NCBI GenBank assembly: GCA_020744225.1
Contig: JAGMWG010000004.1
Span: forward strand, 1,488,001-1,552,000
Origin: Paraphoma chrysanthemicola
Taxonomy: Eukaryota; Ascomycota; Dothideomycetes; Pleosporales; Phaeosphaeriaceae
Direction of reading: 5' to 3'
Length of the DNA stretch: 64,000 nt
The notes beneath the pieces were generated by a model. It was not told where the DNA came from. It searched no databases and worked only from the letters and a program-made list of their open reading frames with translations. The position numbers and the translations under genes were made by a program. Shown here in pieces: positions 43,101 to 55,867 of this stretch (its first letter is position 1; each line of letters begins with the position of its first letter).

Positions 43101-45943
43101 TTTATGTCTGTCCTCGAATCCAAATATGTAGACGCGACGATTCGCGACTTGTAATAAACCACGCAACCGTGGGGACGTCCTGGTGAGCTGTCAGCCTATC
43201 ATCCTCGAAACAGCCAGCACTTCAGTCCATTGTCAGTGACTACGCAACCTTCGCTCGGCCATGTACAGTCCCAACTCGACACGTACCCGACGCCGCAGCC
43301 AGTCAAGTGTCACAATTTCACAACTGGGTTCGCCCGCTGGACCGGGTTTTGTGGCACGGTAGGGCGAGGCAGCCACATGGCGCAAAGTGCGGTGGATCAT
43401 GTCCCACGCCGCCTTCTTTGTGACCTTATCGCTGGATACTTCTTCATTGGAGCAAGTAGGCTATTTCTGTGACGTTATCCACAAGGTCCATTCCAAAGCT
43501 GTAAGTCAGGAGGCATGTGGTTGTGTAAGCCTCGGCGTGTTCCATGGCGTGTTTTCCAAGGCAATAACCCACATGTGGAGAGGCAAAGTCAGCAAGTTGG
43601 GCCAGCACAATGTTCCCAAGACAATTTTGTCGCTTCGGCGTGCCGTAACGGAAATAACCACTTCTCTCGACTGGCACCGCGATTACTATCTGGTAACCTA
43701 CCGGATCCGCCCAGCCTGACCACCCACCAGGCAAAAGGAATATCTTACTCCTCACCAGGCCAAGGTTGCGGCAGCTTGCAGTATCAGGTCCTCGGAGAAG
43801 GTTGCTGTCGATGACTGGATCCCTCCCGTCGCGCCTACGCCCGCATCTGCACTCAATTTGTGCCAACCTATCATGTCACTCATAAGGCGCCTCGTTTAAC
43901 CTCATCTGGGAAGAACGTGCACAGCCCAGCTACCATTTCTGGCACAGCTTCCCGTTCTGGCGTACGGCTAGGAAAGCTTGGTGCTGGGCAACCCGGTCTA
44001 GCGCAGTGGGGTGCCGTGCCGTTGCGGTGATGATGAGATGTGTGTGCGGGGGTCGCGGGCAAGATGGATGGGCCGAGAAGGCAGTATCGGCAGACACGGC
44101 GCAATTGTGGAGTGGAATGTCTGAGGCGAACGCAAGGCTCTGCAGGGAATCTTCGCACCGGAGTGACCAAGAGGGACGTGAGTGCGAGGGCGCCATGTGA
44201 CAAGATCTGCTCTTGTGTTGCTGGATCGATAGACGAACGGGTCGTCTATGCTTTCGCTGGTGTCAATCCCGCACATCTCCAGATGTGTTCGACCGAGTTA
44301 GTCGTTCATCTGTGCTCTGTCGCAGGCCTCTTCCTTCGGACATGCATTTCGCCGCGCATCTCCCGTCAGAAACGCCCCTCTTGCTGCACGAGAGTGACTC
44401 TGCTGCCCTAAGCACTTATCTCAGCATGTCTCAGCCTCCCGCCAATCTGCAGCCACACAGCGCCTCCGTCCAACGTCGATGCCACGCCATCAGATCTCCG
44501 CCCCTCTTGCCCCTCTGTTCCTGGCGTAGTGTTGGTGGAAGACGATCCGCTCCCTTTCTGCAGGATTCATGGCTTGAACGCCTCCCGCGCATCGAATTGC
44601 TTGTCTGCTTGGTCTCCGAGGCGGATGCGCTATGTGGTAGCGGCACACGCAACGTGACGAATGACGGCTGCTTATGACGGCACACATTGTTGGCCTGGTA
44701 TGGCGCTGGGTGTTCGCGCTGACATTCGCAACTCGTGGTGTTGTTTTGCGCTTGCAAAGCTACTAAGATGCCTGGTGATCATTATTCGCAACCCAGTCGC
44801 CCACGCGCGTCAATACTGCGAACCTTCGCATCAACGCAGCATGTGCATATTCATTACTCCATTCATTGCCCATCTTACATCGCACAAACCTAGCTCAGCG
44901 GCCTACTCATCCGCGAAAACACACTTGCCACCAATCACCTCGTGCCAGCGGCGCGCAATCCCCATTCCCGGGACCCAAGCCGCTCCACTCAACCTAGTCG
45001 CAAAATGCAGAGTGCAGTCGACATTTCTGACCCCAAAATATCAGGCGCTTACAACGTGCTGATAAGTGACCTCAAACCTGCTCAATCAGAGCGCGAGTCT
45101 GCCTCGTGCTAAGTCGCGCAACCAAGATACCGGGTAAAATATGCTGCATCGAGTCTTGGGGGGCAATATAGCCTGATCCTGGTCAATTGGGGGCCTTTTT
45201 TCTCTGGCATCTGCTGCCTAACAAATGAGCCGACATCGGTAGTTCTTATGGTGCATTTTGTGTTCGGCGAAGAGATGCAAACGGCCAGCCGCCGTTGGAT
45301 CGAAGGATTTTGTACCACGCTAGTTCTTGAGATTGAGCGCCACTGGTGCAGAGGCCTCGGGAGGAACATGCGGGGAGGATTGCGTGGCCTGTTTGTTGGA
45401 TTCAAAAGGAATGACGACACTGGAAATGAAATGTACTTCGTATTGTCGCGACTTACCCGGGGGATGGGAAATAGATGTGATCGTGGCTGGAAGCAGTGCT
45501 GCATGGAGATATGAAAGCGAGAAGAGGATGACCTGTGGAACGTGACATTCCATTCGTTGACTTGTCGTGTTGCAAGCGCACCTATCGTACTGCTTTGCTT
45601 AGAGATGACATGACTTGCTTGACCCTGTTCATTATCCTTGCATAGCCTGTATAGCCTTGAACCCGTCACCAGCCTCCAAAAATATATACAAATGCGAAGC
45701 GTCGGTGGAGTCTAGGCAGACTAGAGAGTGCGACGAAGCGAGATGAGCCAATAGAACATGGTTGTAGTGGACAAAGTTGTTGAGAGCGAAGGACCATCTG
45801 ATTGAGTTTCGCAGATTTGGGTAATGATGATGAGATCTAGTACGAGTAATAGCAGGGATCACTCAATCGGAGTGGTCACAAAGAACCAGTCAAATGTGTG
45901 CGAGAACGATAGAAGCGATGGCGCTGAGAGTACAGTAAGGTAT
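40139..45943. other. Gene-poor stretch of 5.8 kb, nothing supported
   Basis: I read frames on both strands and found no domain, no credible ATG-led long exon and no chain of exons with matching phases. There is no terminal repeat, no strong AT bias and no transposase or reverse transcriptase motif. A tRNA-like A-box string occurs near 43996 but no B box follows. With the next stretch it forms a 12-kb region with a single gene. Confidence 0.5.
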
Positions 45944-47464
45944 TCACAAAGTATTGAAGCGGACGCGATTCTGCGATCGGGATGCGACCTGGCGCTTGAC
46001 ATCCTCAGGTGCGGTGCGCATGGTGACCTTGAAGGTATCTCGCACCCGAGTTCGGAGCAGCTGCTCTAGCGCACTATAAACGCCGCCTTCGATGCCAGTC
46101 TCTGCTGGATTGGCAGTCTTGCAGTACCGCTCGGAGAACTTGTCGATAATCTTTTCGACCTTTCGAAGCTCTCCCAATACAAGTTGCGTGCGGAAGGTGT
46201 CCTCATCCTCTACTTCCAGTCTGAAGTCACCGAGGGAAATTGGCGTGTGTGTGAAGGCTTCCATGGGAGTGTTGACCAGTCCATCGTCCTGATCAGTGAC
46301 TCCTGCAATGGCTTGGTACCACGAGAGGATCTTCATAATGGTGAAGGCGATAGTGGTCGAAAAGTGTGGGTTTCCTGAGCAGGAACAGCCGAGGAGAACA
46401 TAGAGCTTGTCGACGGCGGATTTGTTGGTCGAAAGAACGGCATCAAGGGTGGGTAAGCCATCCTGAGCCCCATTGAAATCGCTTGCCATTGGTTGAGATG
46501 ATGGTGGTGCGTATAAGCTATTCAGTGTCTGAAAGGCAAATTGGGTGCAATCGTGGTTTGGAAGAGTCGCGGAGACGGGAGGTGTTGGTAATGGCGCTGC
46601 AAGCATAGGAGGAGACAAAGCCATTTTGTCCTGGCTGAACATTGGGTCTGGCATAGAAAAGAAGGGCTGGTTGACAAGTGGTGGTGAGCTTAGTGTATCC
46701 ATGGATGCGAACATCTCTGTCTGATTTTGCAGGCTTGTTGATCGAACATGGCCGGTGTACTGTGGTGCGGTCGTCGGTATCTGGGGAATCGGTGTAAACA
46801 TGTCTGATGGAGTTCCAAACATCATCTGGTCTTCGTTCGACCAGCCACTGACAAGTGATCCTGCTTCGGAAAACGATGCTGGCGATTGGCTACCATCAAA
46901 GCTAGCTGCCATGAAGGCATCTTGGTAGTGGAACTCTGGAGTGGCAGGGCCGAAAAGAAAGGGATCGCTCGGCTCTGGAGAGCTCTCAGCATTGTAAGTG
47001 CTTGTTCGCGGGATCATGTTTGGCTTAGGGGCCATCGGTCCGCAGGAACTAGCAGGCGAAACGTCACGCATGATTGTTCCGTCAGGGTTTCGGTTCTTTC
47101 GTGGTTTGCCCAGCCTGGTTGTGGGTGAGTTGGGAGAAGCTGATTATTCGCATGATCACACATACCTCATGGAAGGCGAGTAGTTACAGCATATACCCAT
47201 GTTACCACATCGATGGCAAGTTGGTCGTACTTTGTCGCACTTGACCTAAGGAAACGTTAATGCGGGTGAACGATGGAGAGAGCTGGACCTCTGTTGTACC
47301 TTAGCACGAGAACAGGCATCACAAGAGGCTCGCATCTTCCGAGGCTTCTGCTCTCCATTGGGTCCAGTTGTCATGATCGTAGTCTCTGCGATGCATTGCA
47401 TATTGTCGACCGGGGGTGATGGTGACTTTTGAGGGGCGAACGTCTGGGGCACGGTACGAAACAT
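45944..47464 (-). CDS. AflR-type Zn2Cys6 transcription factor
   Basis: complement(join(45944..47114, 47166..47245, 47300..47464)), 471 aa. Two introns (51 and 54 nt) interrupt the zinc cluster, one directly after the third basic residue (SRAK) and one after SPSM. The joined cluster has Cys at 48, 51, 58, 65, 68 and 75, spacing 2-6-6-2-6, followed by NYSPSMRLGKPRKN, as in AflR-class regulators. The middle is Ser/Pro/Gln-rich and probably activating. The C-terminal 180 residues match the AflR-domain pattern (LLGCSCSGNPHFSTTIAFTIMKILSWYQA, LRKVEKIIDKFSERYC, YSALEQLLRTRVRDTF). AflR itself controls aflatoxin/sterigmatocystin genes; here no PKS or other cluster gene is nearby, so the targets are unknown. 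It is a regulator, not a toxin enzyme. Confidence 0.88.
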
Positions 47465-50400
47465 TGTGTATCGTCTTGAGATGATCTCAGGATGAAGGCT
47501 CGGTGTAGTATGAAGAACCGTCCGTTATATAGGATGGTGACTGAGGGACCAACAGCCACGAGCTGGACTAGGATGGGAAAGGGAAGGATCGTGCTGAAGG
47601 ATTCAGCTTGCATACGCAGGCTGCATTCGCCGGTGCAGGTGGCAGGCAGGGTGGGCGTCTAGCTGACGCTTGAGGATACTAGGGCCAGGGTCCTTGCGTC
47701 GAAAGCGGGCGGGCTTGGTTAGGGCTGGGGCTGAAGGCTTACAGCAGTCACATCCCCCATACAGACTAGCGTTGTCCTGGGAATGCTGCAGGTTGAGGTG
47801 AGCGCAACCACTCCCTCTAACAGCAAAAAGCGCCATGCCCGACGCCGACCACAGTGCCTCGCCTCTTCGAGGGCCAGCTCAGAACGTGCCGACCGCGTCT
47901 ACAGCTACAAGCCTTATCGTAGATCTCCCCGTGACGAGAGAATGGTAACCGGTGAGGCCTGGGGCCGGACCAATCTGGTGGGATATGATGGGGGCTCAGT
48001 GAGCTCAAGAGAGGCTGCGCACTGTTAGGAGAATAGCCGGGTGCGTTGAGTAGATTACTTCCACGAGGGTTGTAGGGTGTGTCCGATGCGCTGGGTCTCT
48101 GCTTCGGTGGTCAAGCAGCGGCAGTCATCCGTGACGATGACATGCCAGTCCATTCGTCAGCCCTTGCTGCTTCTGCAGACCATATTCATTTACTCGCATT
48201 GCAGTGTGCTCAATGGCTGGGCTGGGCATCTAGTGCTGACCTTACCAGGTACAGCCTCGAGTAACACCAAAATAAACGGCGCTCTTCAAGCGTCTTTTGG
48301 GCAGAAGATCAACATGCCTGAGGCCGCAGCTCTTGACATCATAGTGGCACCAGTGCTGCGAATGGTATCAAGCTACCTCCGTGGCATGTGTGGACAGCTT
48401 TGTTGCTCAGAAATCTGTACTACGTTGAACAGCTCCTTCACCGTCAAAATGTCAGCGAACAATAAATGAGCCCCTCATGACATTGCGGTGAGGCTTCTCA
48501 GACATCTGGCAGTGTCTTTGACAAATTCTTCGACAGTCGTACAGTCAGTAAGCCCACTGCGTACTCAGCGAGGTCCCACCTCCCTTTCGCTGGCGCTGCA
48601 ACGGGCCGATGAAGTGCAGCACCGAGTACCCAGCCGTGCAGTTTCACCAGCAGGTCTGAATTCCATGTTGCTGGTGGCCTTAAAAAAATCGAGAACTCAA
48701 TCATCCTGTGAACTTGCAGTACTGCAGAAAAGTACACTTCTGAGCCTCAAACAGTACTGGTGGTACTGCTGCTCAGCCTCGCTCGATGGACCTGCTGAGG
48801 CTGAAGAGTCTACAAACAGCACGGCTGTTCCTGTGCACTGACTGTCACACAGGGTATTGGATCCATCGTTCGCCAGGCAATCTACTGGGGCAATCGAAGC
48901 TCAAAAGACGCTGCAGGCCGGTGTTGGTGAAGTTCTCGTGTGGGCGCTCGCGAGGCGGAAGCTGTTCTCATTCTAGCACGGCACGGGCAACGGCCGTCAC
49001 TCTCCCGCTCGCACGGACACTCTGGTGCCCAAACGCAAAGCTTGGCTTTCGGCACGAGATCATTGGTTCCATCCTTTCAAACCTTCGAACCTCTTAGATC
49101 GCTCATCCATGCCACCAGGTCAATTCTATGAAGATCGCGGCAAGAACGCGCCGAACCATTATCATAGGACGCTGGTATATGCAAAAGATCGAGATGGCGT
49201 TTTCTGAAAGCCTTGGTCGTTGCCGTGCGATACCAGTGGTCACTCGAACACAAATTCGTGCTCATTTAAGATCCTGGGCGTTAGGCGTTCCTTGAGGACG
49301 CCGCAACAGATCCTAGCTGTGTCTAATCTTGAAACGCTGAGCCTCGCCGTTCGTGGCATGGGTTTCATGAGCGATAGTGCTCTTGCATCGCCTTTCGCAA
49401 GCATGAGTGTCATTCGTGCGTCACGCCGTGTATGTGTGTAGGCCTGCGCTGCACTCAGGCGTCCGCCTTTTGCTTTGCCAGGATGGCAGCTCAGAGATGA
49501 GGGGGAAATGCCGCGTCTTGAGCCATAGATCTGCGGTGTCGCTGGAGGATTCTGCGCCCATTCGAGCTGCTAAGGCGCCACGATTTGTGGCGACGGTTAG
49601 AAAGCAAGGAATGTACTCCGCATCATGTAGCTGTACACTTCAAGCCCAATAGGTACATGATGAACATGAGAGATGTGCCAGTGCATGTACCCATGCCTGC
49701 GTGTCCAATCTAGAGAGATGTTGGACGCACATGGCCGTTGCTAGTAATCATCGTCGTCTTGAAAGACCGTGAGGCGGGTTGGAGTGGGGTGTGGTTCTAC
49801 CACGCCATCCGCAGTGGTGGGTGCAGGGTTCCATTGCGTGCGCCCCATGAACCAACTTAGAGCTTTCGCAGGTGCCTTGCCCAGCAGATACAAGTACGCG
49901 CACATTGATCATCCTTGTAGACAACGGAGGATGAAGTTGCGCTCTGATCAGCGTGTCGCATACTGTTATTTTGCTCCCCGCAACCTCACTAGCGGGAATA
50001 ATGAAAGATACATCAAACAGCCGGCGACGAAATAGATACCTGGGTGGGCCGATGGCCTAGGACAACAGAAACGTAGAATCTCGGTTGTTCTTGTGGGCAG
50101 ATTCTGACTATGCCTCAGATTGCTAGGATAGAGATGACTTCCCGAGTAACTTTGGATGCCCAAACCGCGTACGAGTTCCGTCTGCGTTGCATTGGGGCCA
50201 AAGAATCGGCAACTGGCAAGGCCCTATTCCCCACTCTCGTGTACTCTACGCGATGGTGATGAAGGTCATGCAATGTCTCGTTTGAATGTGCTTCTCACGC
50301 AGTGTGCCGCCCGTGTCGCGAAACAAGCGGCACGGCCAAAGCGCCTGTTGGCGAAGTCGACCGAGGGTCCAGTAAGGCTCCCTCCTGACGCATGCTCCTC

Positions 50401-52288
50401 CATTGCACGGGGCTACTCGGTCGCGACGCTTGAGAGCGGCAGCGATTGCCCATCCGCCCAAAATATCTGCGTGCCGTGTTCGCGGCGAGCCTGCAGCACA
50501 GGCCGTGACGGTCAACTCCAGCGGGACATCCTCTCAGCGCACGGCCGCAACGCGCTCCAATCTGCGACAACAATCCGAGTCGACAACCCACGATGCAGGC
50601 GGCTCTCAACCATGCCTGAGACCACATTGCTCCACTGTGTTGTAGTATCCACAGCAAGTCATTCGATGACCTCGCCTCTTGTTGTAGTCGACGATCGCTT
50701 CGTGTTGTTCGGGGACCGAAGACAAGCGCAAGCCACTTCGGAGCCTATTACAGGCTCCGTAGCTAAGTTGGGCGGAGGATTGGATGCCTCAGAATGGGGA
50801 ATAAACCAAATTCGATCTACCAACTCTTTTTCTATAAGAAGTTGACTTGAAGCAGTACCATGCCAGTCGCTACGAAGAGACTATGCAATGGCAGGTCTGG
50901 GCGCGCGGCGTTAATCCTGAGGGCCTACCAGCGTCAAGCAATTGACGCAAGCACTTTGGACGCTTTCGTACGATCTATGGATGACTCGCGCTTGGGGGAA
51001 AGGCCCGGCAGTACGCCACTTCAACTCCTTCCGAGGTGTGTCCGATGATTCCAGGAGCCGGCAATACGTCGGCCTGGGGAGGACGTTGTTTTCTCCAAGT
51101 CGCGGCTGCGCCGTTGCCATTGGCTTTAAGTTCAAGGCTTCTTGAGTGTAGCGTGATATCTAAGCCATCCGACATCGCTGGCGTGATGTTGGTATCGGAA
51201 TTCGTACATTGCGCTGTCAGGGCTTGTTGTCAGAGTGCTCAGGAGAACAGCACTAAACCGCCAGCTGTTGAATAATGCAGCCTTAACCGGACGATCGGAC
51301 CCAAGCACTATGCAGGAATCGTTACGATTGCGGGAGGCTGAAACATTCGAGCGTAAAGTTCCCGTGATAGGTGCTCGGAACACCAGGCATTGCTCGAGTA
51401 GTTGCTGACATCGCGCTTGCCATGGCGCTTTACTCACAACATCCTCGTCTATCTTCGCTCTCCGATGAGTGAAGATCATAGTAACCGGCCATTCTCGTGC
51501 AGCTCCTAGAGCTTGTGAACAGGTGATTGATTCGATAGGAGCGCATCGGCTGAAAAGGTATTCTTGAGATGTAAGAGGTGGAGCTGAGCGGCGTTAAACA
51601 TTTCTCAACGGTCAGACCTAAGAGCTGGTCCGGATCGGAATTCTGCACGCAAAGCTACAGTCAACAGTTGTTGGCTGCTACGGTGTCGGACACCGACAAC
51701 TTCTGCGAAGCCGACAAAGGTATGCTTCAACAGCTCAGGACGGGACGTCGTGCTGGACATTGTAATGTGAAGAAAGAGCTAGGTCATGGAGACTCATGGA
51801 CTGTAGCGTGATGCTGTGTTGGCGAAGAGGAAGTATATGTGAGATTTAAGGTCAAGAAGCCATCTAGGTGAGCTTTGTTGTAAGGGCGGGGTGCGGCGGC
51901 TCATATAATCCTAGCCCGGACAAACGCACATGTGGAACAGGGGGGATCGCTCATCTTTGCTGCACGAGACTTCCTTGCATGACGAATCGTGATCTCGACT
52001 TGCGGGTCCAGGAATTGGAAGTACATGCTTAATATTTATTGATATACGGCGGTACATTTGCCAAAGCAGCTTCGATAGAGAGCAGAGTAAGCCAAGTCTC
52101 TCAGAGACTGAAGGTACCGAGCCTGACAGATTCTCCCCAGTATCGGACATAATGATGCATAATGCAGCTAGGGCCGTGAGCCTGTTGTCGATGAGATCGT
52201 CAAGATGTCTCCCAAGGTCAACTTAGGATCAGTGGAGACGTCGGCCTCCAAGAAGTCTCTAGCAATCTGCTCCTATATCCAGACTAAG
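47465..52288. other. Gene-poor stretch of 4.8 kb upstream of the AflR-type gene
   Basis: Contains the promoter of the AflR-type gene at its left end. Frames such as 48077-48469 and 50156-50845 have no domain and shadow-like composition. No tRNA, no terminal repeat, no recognisable transposon protein. A very long 5' leader or non-coding transcript of the regulator is possible but not visible directly. Confidence 0.5.
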
Positions 52289-55200
52289 TCACTTCCTAAT
52301 AGTCGGGCAGGTGCAACTCACTGCCTCTTCTAGCTCGGCGGCTTCGTCGTCGGGCATTTGGCAGCATGCAGCCACGAGATCTTCTCCCTCAAGACTGAGC
52401 GAGATGAGTTGTTCCGCACGCTGGACAACTTCTGGCGGAACTCCGTTGCTGGCCGCACAGCTGTAAAGTGTTAGCACTGGTTTGCGCATTCTGATACTCC
52501 GAACCAACCATGAGCCAAAGCTGGATGTACTACGTCCGGTACGGTAACTTGATACGGTCAGCAGACTCCGATGCCGACCGAAACATGGCACGGACTTGTA
52601 GAGGTACGTAATTTGATCCTGCACTTCAGAAGCCTTTATATCGACCCGAACTTCCATGTGGCCGAAGGCTAGCGCATGGCATTCTTTGAGGAATCCCATC
52701 TCGAATATCTCTGCCAGAGGTTAGCGATGGCAGTTGTGTGGCGACCTCTTCGATGTTACCATGGAAGTGAGTGGCGCCAACAACCTTGGGCCTTGCGTGC
52801 CCCAATTCAAGAAGGTGAGCCATTACTGCACAAGCCAAGCCTGCCCCGTCACTGGACTCCGTACCCTTACCAAACTCATCAATGATCAGCAGGCTCCTTC
52901 GCGTGGCAAGATTCAACGCTAGCGATATCTGTTGCAGGTCCAGCATGAAAGCACTCTGCACTCGAGACACAGTTTCGCGGGTCGTGACTCTTGAAAGAAT
53001 TTTGTCCGTGAGTCCGATCAAGGCCGTCTCTGCAGGAACAAAACTTCCAACGTGTGCCATGAAGACGATCAAGGCGACTTGCCTTAAGTAAACACTTTTT
53101 CCGGAATAGTTCGGACCAGTCAGTACAAGTATACTTGGGGTCGGTAGGTCCTCATCGGTATGCTCGTTTCGCCGGCTGGCTCGAGAATCTTTCTGAGTTG
53201 GTACACCTTCACCATCACCGCCCACAATAAGAGTGTCGTTAGGAACGAAAGATGACACTGTCAGCTCCTGAAGAATGTGACGGCCACCATTGATGCGAAT
53301 GATGTTGTCAATTGTCATCTGAGGACGACACAGATTGTACACCTTTGCGCCTTGAGCCAGTGCAAGGAGGCTGTCCAGCTCACCGCATATGTCTGAACAG
53401 ACCGTCAGTAGATCTTCGTACTGCAAGACATACTGAGCTAGCTCATGGCTAATCTCAATCTCATGGTCGGAGATGATGCCGTATACATCGCCGAAATGAT
53501 CATCCATTTCGCGCATCTCACTAGTCTTGAAGTAGACTTGGACTTCAGTGGTAAACATTTGCTCCCAAGGACTGTCGAAATTCCCGGAGTACAATGCGTC
53601 CCCTGTATTCGGATCGATTGGAACGGTGACTAGGAAACCAATCTGGGGAAAGTAGATGACGTTGAGTGACGCCCGCATGTCCGAGGGCATTTTCTCCGAT
53701 AGTTTGGCAGCAACTTGATTCAACAGGGAATCCAAACCATCTAGTGTCCTCTTCAATCGGTCCAGCTCTTCGTCCACTCCAGGGAGGATCACAGTGCGGC
53801 GTTCCTCGGCCGACTTCTCAAGGTCCACCGTTTCACTGATTTTGCGCCCAATTTGGGCCAAATGAAAACCATCAAACTTCTCGAAAATCTCCAAAAATTA
53901 GCAGGCTCCTATTTGATGAGCCACGTCCCATACCTTCATTGTTATGCCTAAATGTTCTCCTCCCACGAGCTCTTGTAGAGTATCCTTTATCTTGAGGCAA
54001 TGAAAAGCAAACTTGTCGCAGCGATTAGCTTTAAGAACTATCGAATGAACTTCCGGTACTAACCCCTTGTACGGTTGACCATAAGGTTCGCGATAACCCA
54101 CCCTTGCCGTTCGTTGCACCGCTGGTTCCTTTTCGGAGGCTCATGATCATGACGCGCATGTTACCGACATTTTTTAGGATTTTGACAAGTGTTTCGAATG
54201 GCAAGTCATTCTCTGGTCTCAAGATAATGCTGATCGTATCTAGACGTTCGTTGATCACGTCGATGTTCAAGCTTGGACGAAGGAAGTGTTGCCGAAGAAG
54301 GAAACGGCCCTGCGGGGTTCGAGCCAGACGGTGGAAGAGACCGTATACAGACAGACCCTCTTTCGCTCCAGAATTAGTCTTATTAGGCCCAAGATTGTGG
54401 GAATGTGGGTGAGATTCTGCGCCAAGTATCTGTAACGAGTGGAGAGTATCAGCATTGACAAACATGGTCTCGCGCAGGCTGAACATCTCCAACATGGAGA
54501 CACGAAACATCAGATGCGCATTCTGATCACCAGGGAGATAGACTGCGGCACGTCTCCGTTGTAGGTAAGAGATGAGAGCTCCAGCACATCCGACCTAGGT
54601 ATGTGTCAGTTGAAGTGAGCCGCGCTGATATCCAAGACTGACTGTGATGCGACTCTCGACGTTGATCCATCCTGCAAGACGAAGGAGTTGGCCATGTTGA
54701 CCAGCAGTATTGTCGTCGTCACCGTGATGTCCCATTGCACCGTGCTCGCCAGGTATATTGAAAGCCACTTGTGTGCCGTGCTCATCCCCCAGGTGCAAGC
54801 TTACGAGCTTGCTCCTGGCCGCGTCGTAGTAGAAATCGCTCGGCGGACGAACCTCAAGTAGGTATGGTAGACGAAACTGATCATTGTCGCTGCTTAGTGA
54901 GCCGCTGCTCCTTGCGTCAGGGTCAAACCGATCGATCACCGCATCGTCGATCTTTGTTGATACAAGGATAACAGTAGGGTCAATGAAGGTTTTCAACGTG
55001 TCAACAACGTCTACGTCACCCATGGCGATATCCTCCATGAAGAAAACCTTCTCATCCCTCGCAAGATAGTAGCAACACCCTACAGTTCCGTTCGGCGTCA
55101 GGTCGACAGCCATGATGATCTCGTTCAGCGTGTCTTCGTTAGCCTCTAGGTCTGACAGCTCGTGCGCCGGTGTACTATCATTGACATTGATCTCGTGCTT

Positions 55201-55491
55201 CGATGGGTGCACACGTGAATGTGATAGCCCTGGCATGCTATTCTGAACGTGGAGTCTGTCATGTGCTGAGCTCGCAACAGACCGAGACGATACTGACGTG
55301 GATTTGCTGGATTTTTCCGCCCTCAGAGGTTCCTTTTGCGCCCCAGAATTTGCTGGACGAGACGATCGAGTAGTGCCGGATACGAGTCGAGTGCTATCGT
55401 TCCTGGATATAGCACTACTTCGTAATGATGCAACGCTGCGAGCGCTGCTTTTGTGCCGGGATGGTACCTTGAAGGATCTGTTACGCGCCAT
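52289..55491 (-). CDS. MSH5: Meiotic MutS homolog MSH5
   Basis: Seven exons: complement(join(52289..52460, 52509..52547, 52596..52710, 52760..53888, 53934..54011, 54064..54594, 54643..55491)), 970 aa, all phases fit. The first 110 residues are Ser/Arg-rich and disordered. The MutS core has MARLARTPQGR-like clamp entry (HRLARTPQGRFLLRQHFL), LNIDVINERLD, LSRTLWSTVQGFAFHCL and then the ATPase: Walker A GPNYSGKS (744-751), Walker B LLIIDEFGKG (about 819-828), and ATHFHEIFE. The last exons give YLYNYRTGRSTSSFGSCCAASNG, the MSH5 ending. With MSH4 it forms a clamp on recombination intermediates that promotes meiotic crossovers; it has no mismatch-recognition domain I. Two 48-nt introns are stop-free and in frame, so retention would not break the protein. 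Confidence 0.93.
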
Positions 55492-55867
55492 GCTAGGGTG
55501 AAGTTTGCGAGTAGCAGGGCCAAAGGTTGTGTCTGATGACGAAACGAGAAAGGTGAGGGTCAGAAGGAAGGAGCGTCTGCACGCGCGTGAGACGCGTGCC
55601 TACCTGAACAGCGAGCTTCACGAAAATTTCCGATCGATGAACACAACATCACGTCGTAGCGTGCCCAAGCACTCCGATTTGCCATTCCAAAATTTGCTTA
55701 CCACGCGATTTGCAGAGAGAAGTTGAGATGAGTGAAGTGCAAACATGACATTGGTATCATAGAGTGGAGCTAACTAAAAGAGCCAGACACCGATTATTTT
55801 TACATTGAGATATTACAACTTTGCACCATATACAGTCATTCCGTCGTTAATCATTCAATTTCAGCCG
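55492..55867. other. Spacer between MSH5 and HSP78
   Basis: 376 bp between the MSH5 start and the HSP78 stop, both genes on the minus strand. It holds the MSH5 promoter and HSP78 3' UTR. A short plus-strand frame here has no family signal. Confidence 0.5.

Noticed and set aside
43990..44060. tRNA-like A-box string (tagcgcagtgggg)
   Set aside because: No GTTCGANTC B box at the right distance and no cloverleaf pairing by eye.
40139..52288. Transposon relics to explain the gene-poor region
   Set aside because: No terminal repeats, no transposase or reverse transcriptase motifs and no obvious AT bias; a repeat-library search would decide.
54300..54330. GGTTCGAG string resembling a tRNA B box
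   Set aside because: Lies in an MSH5 exon and no A box precedes it.
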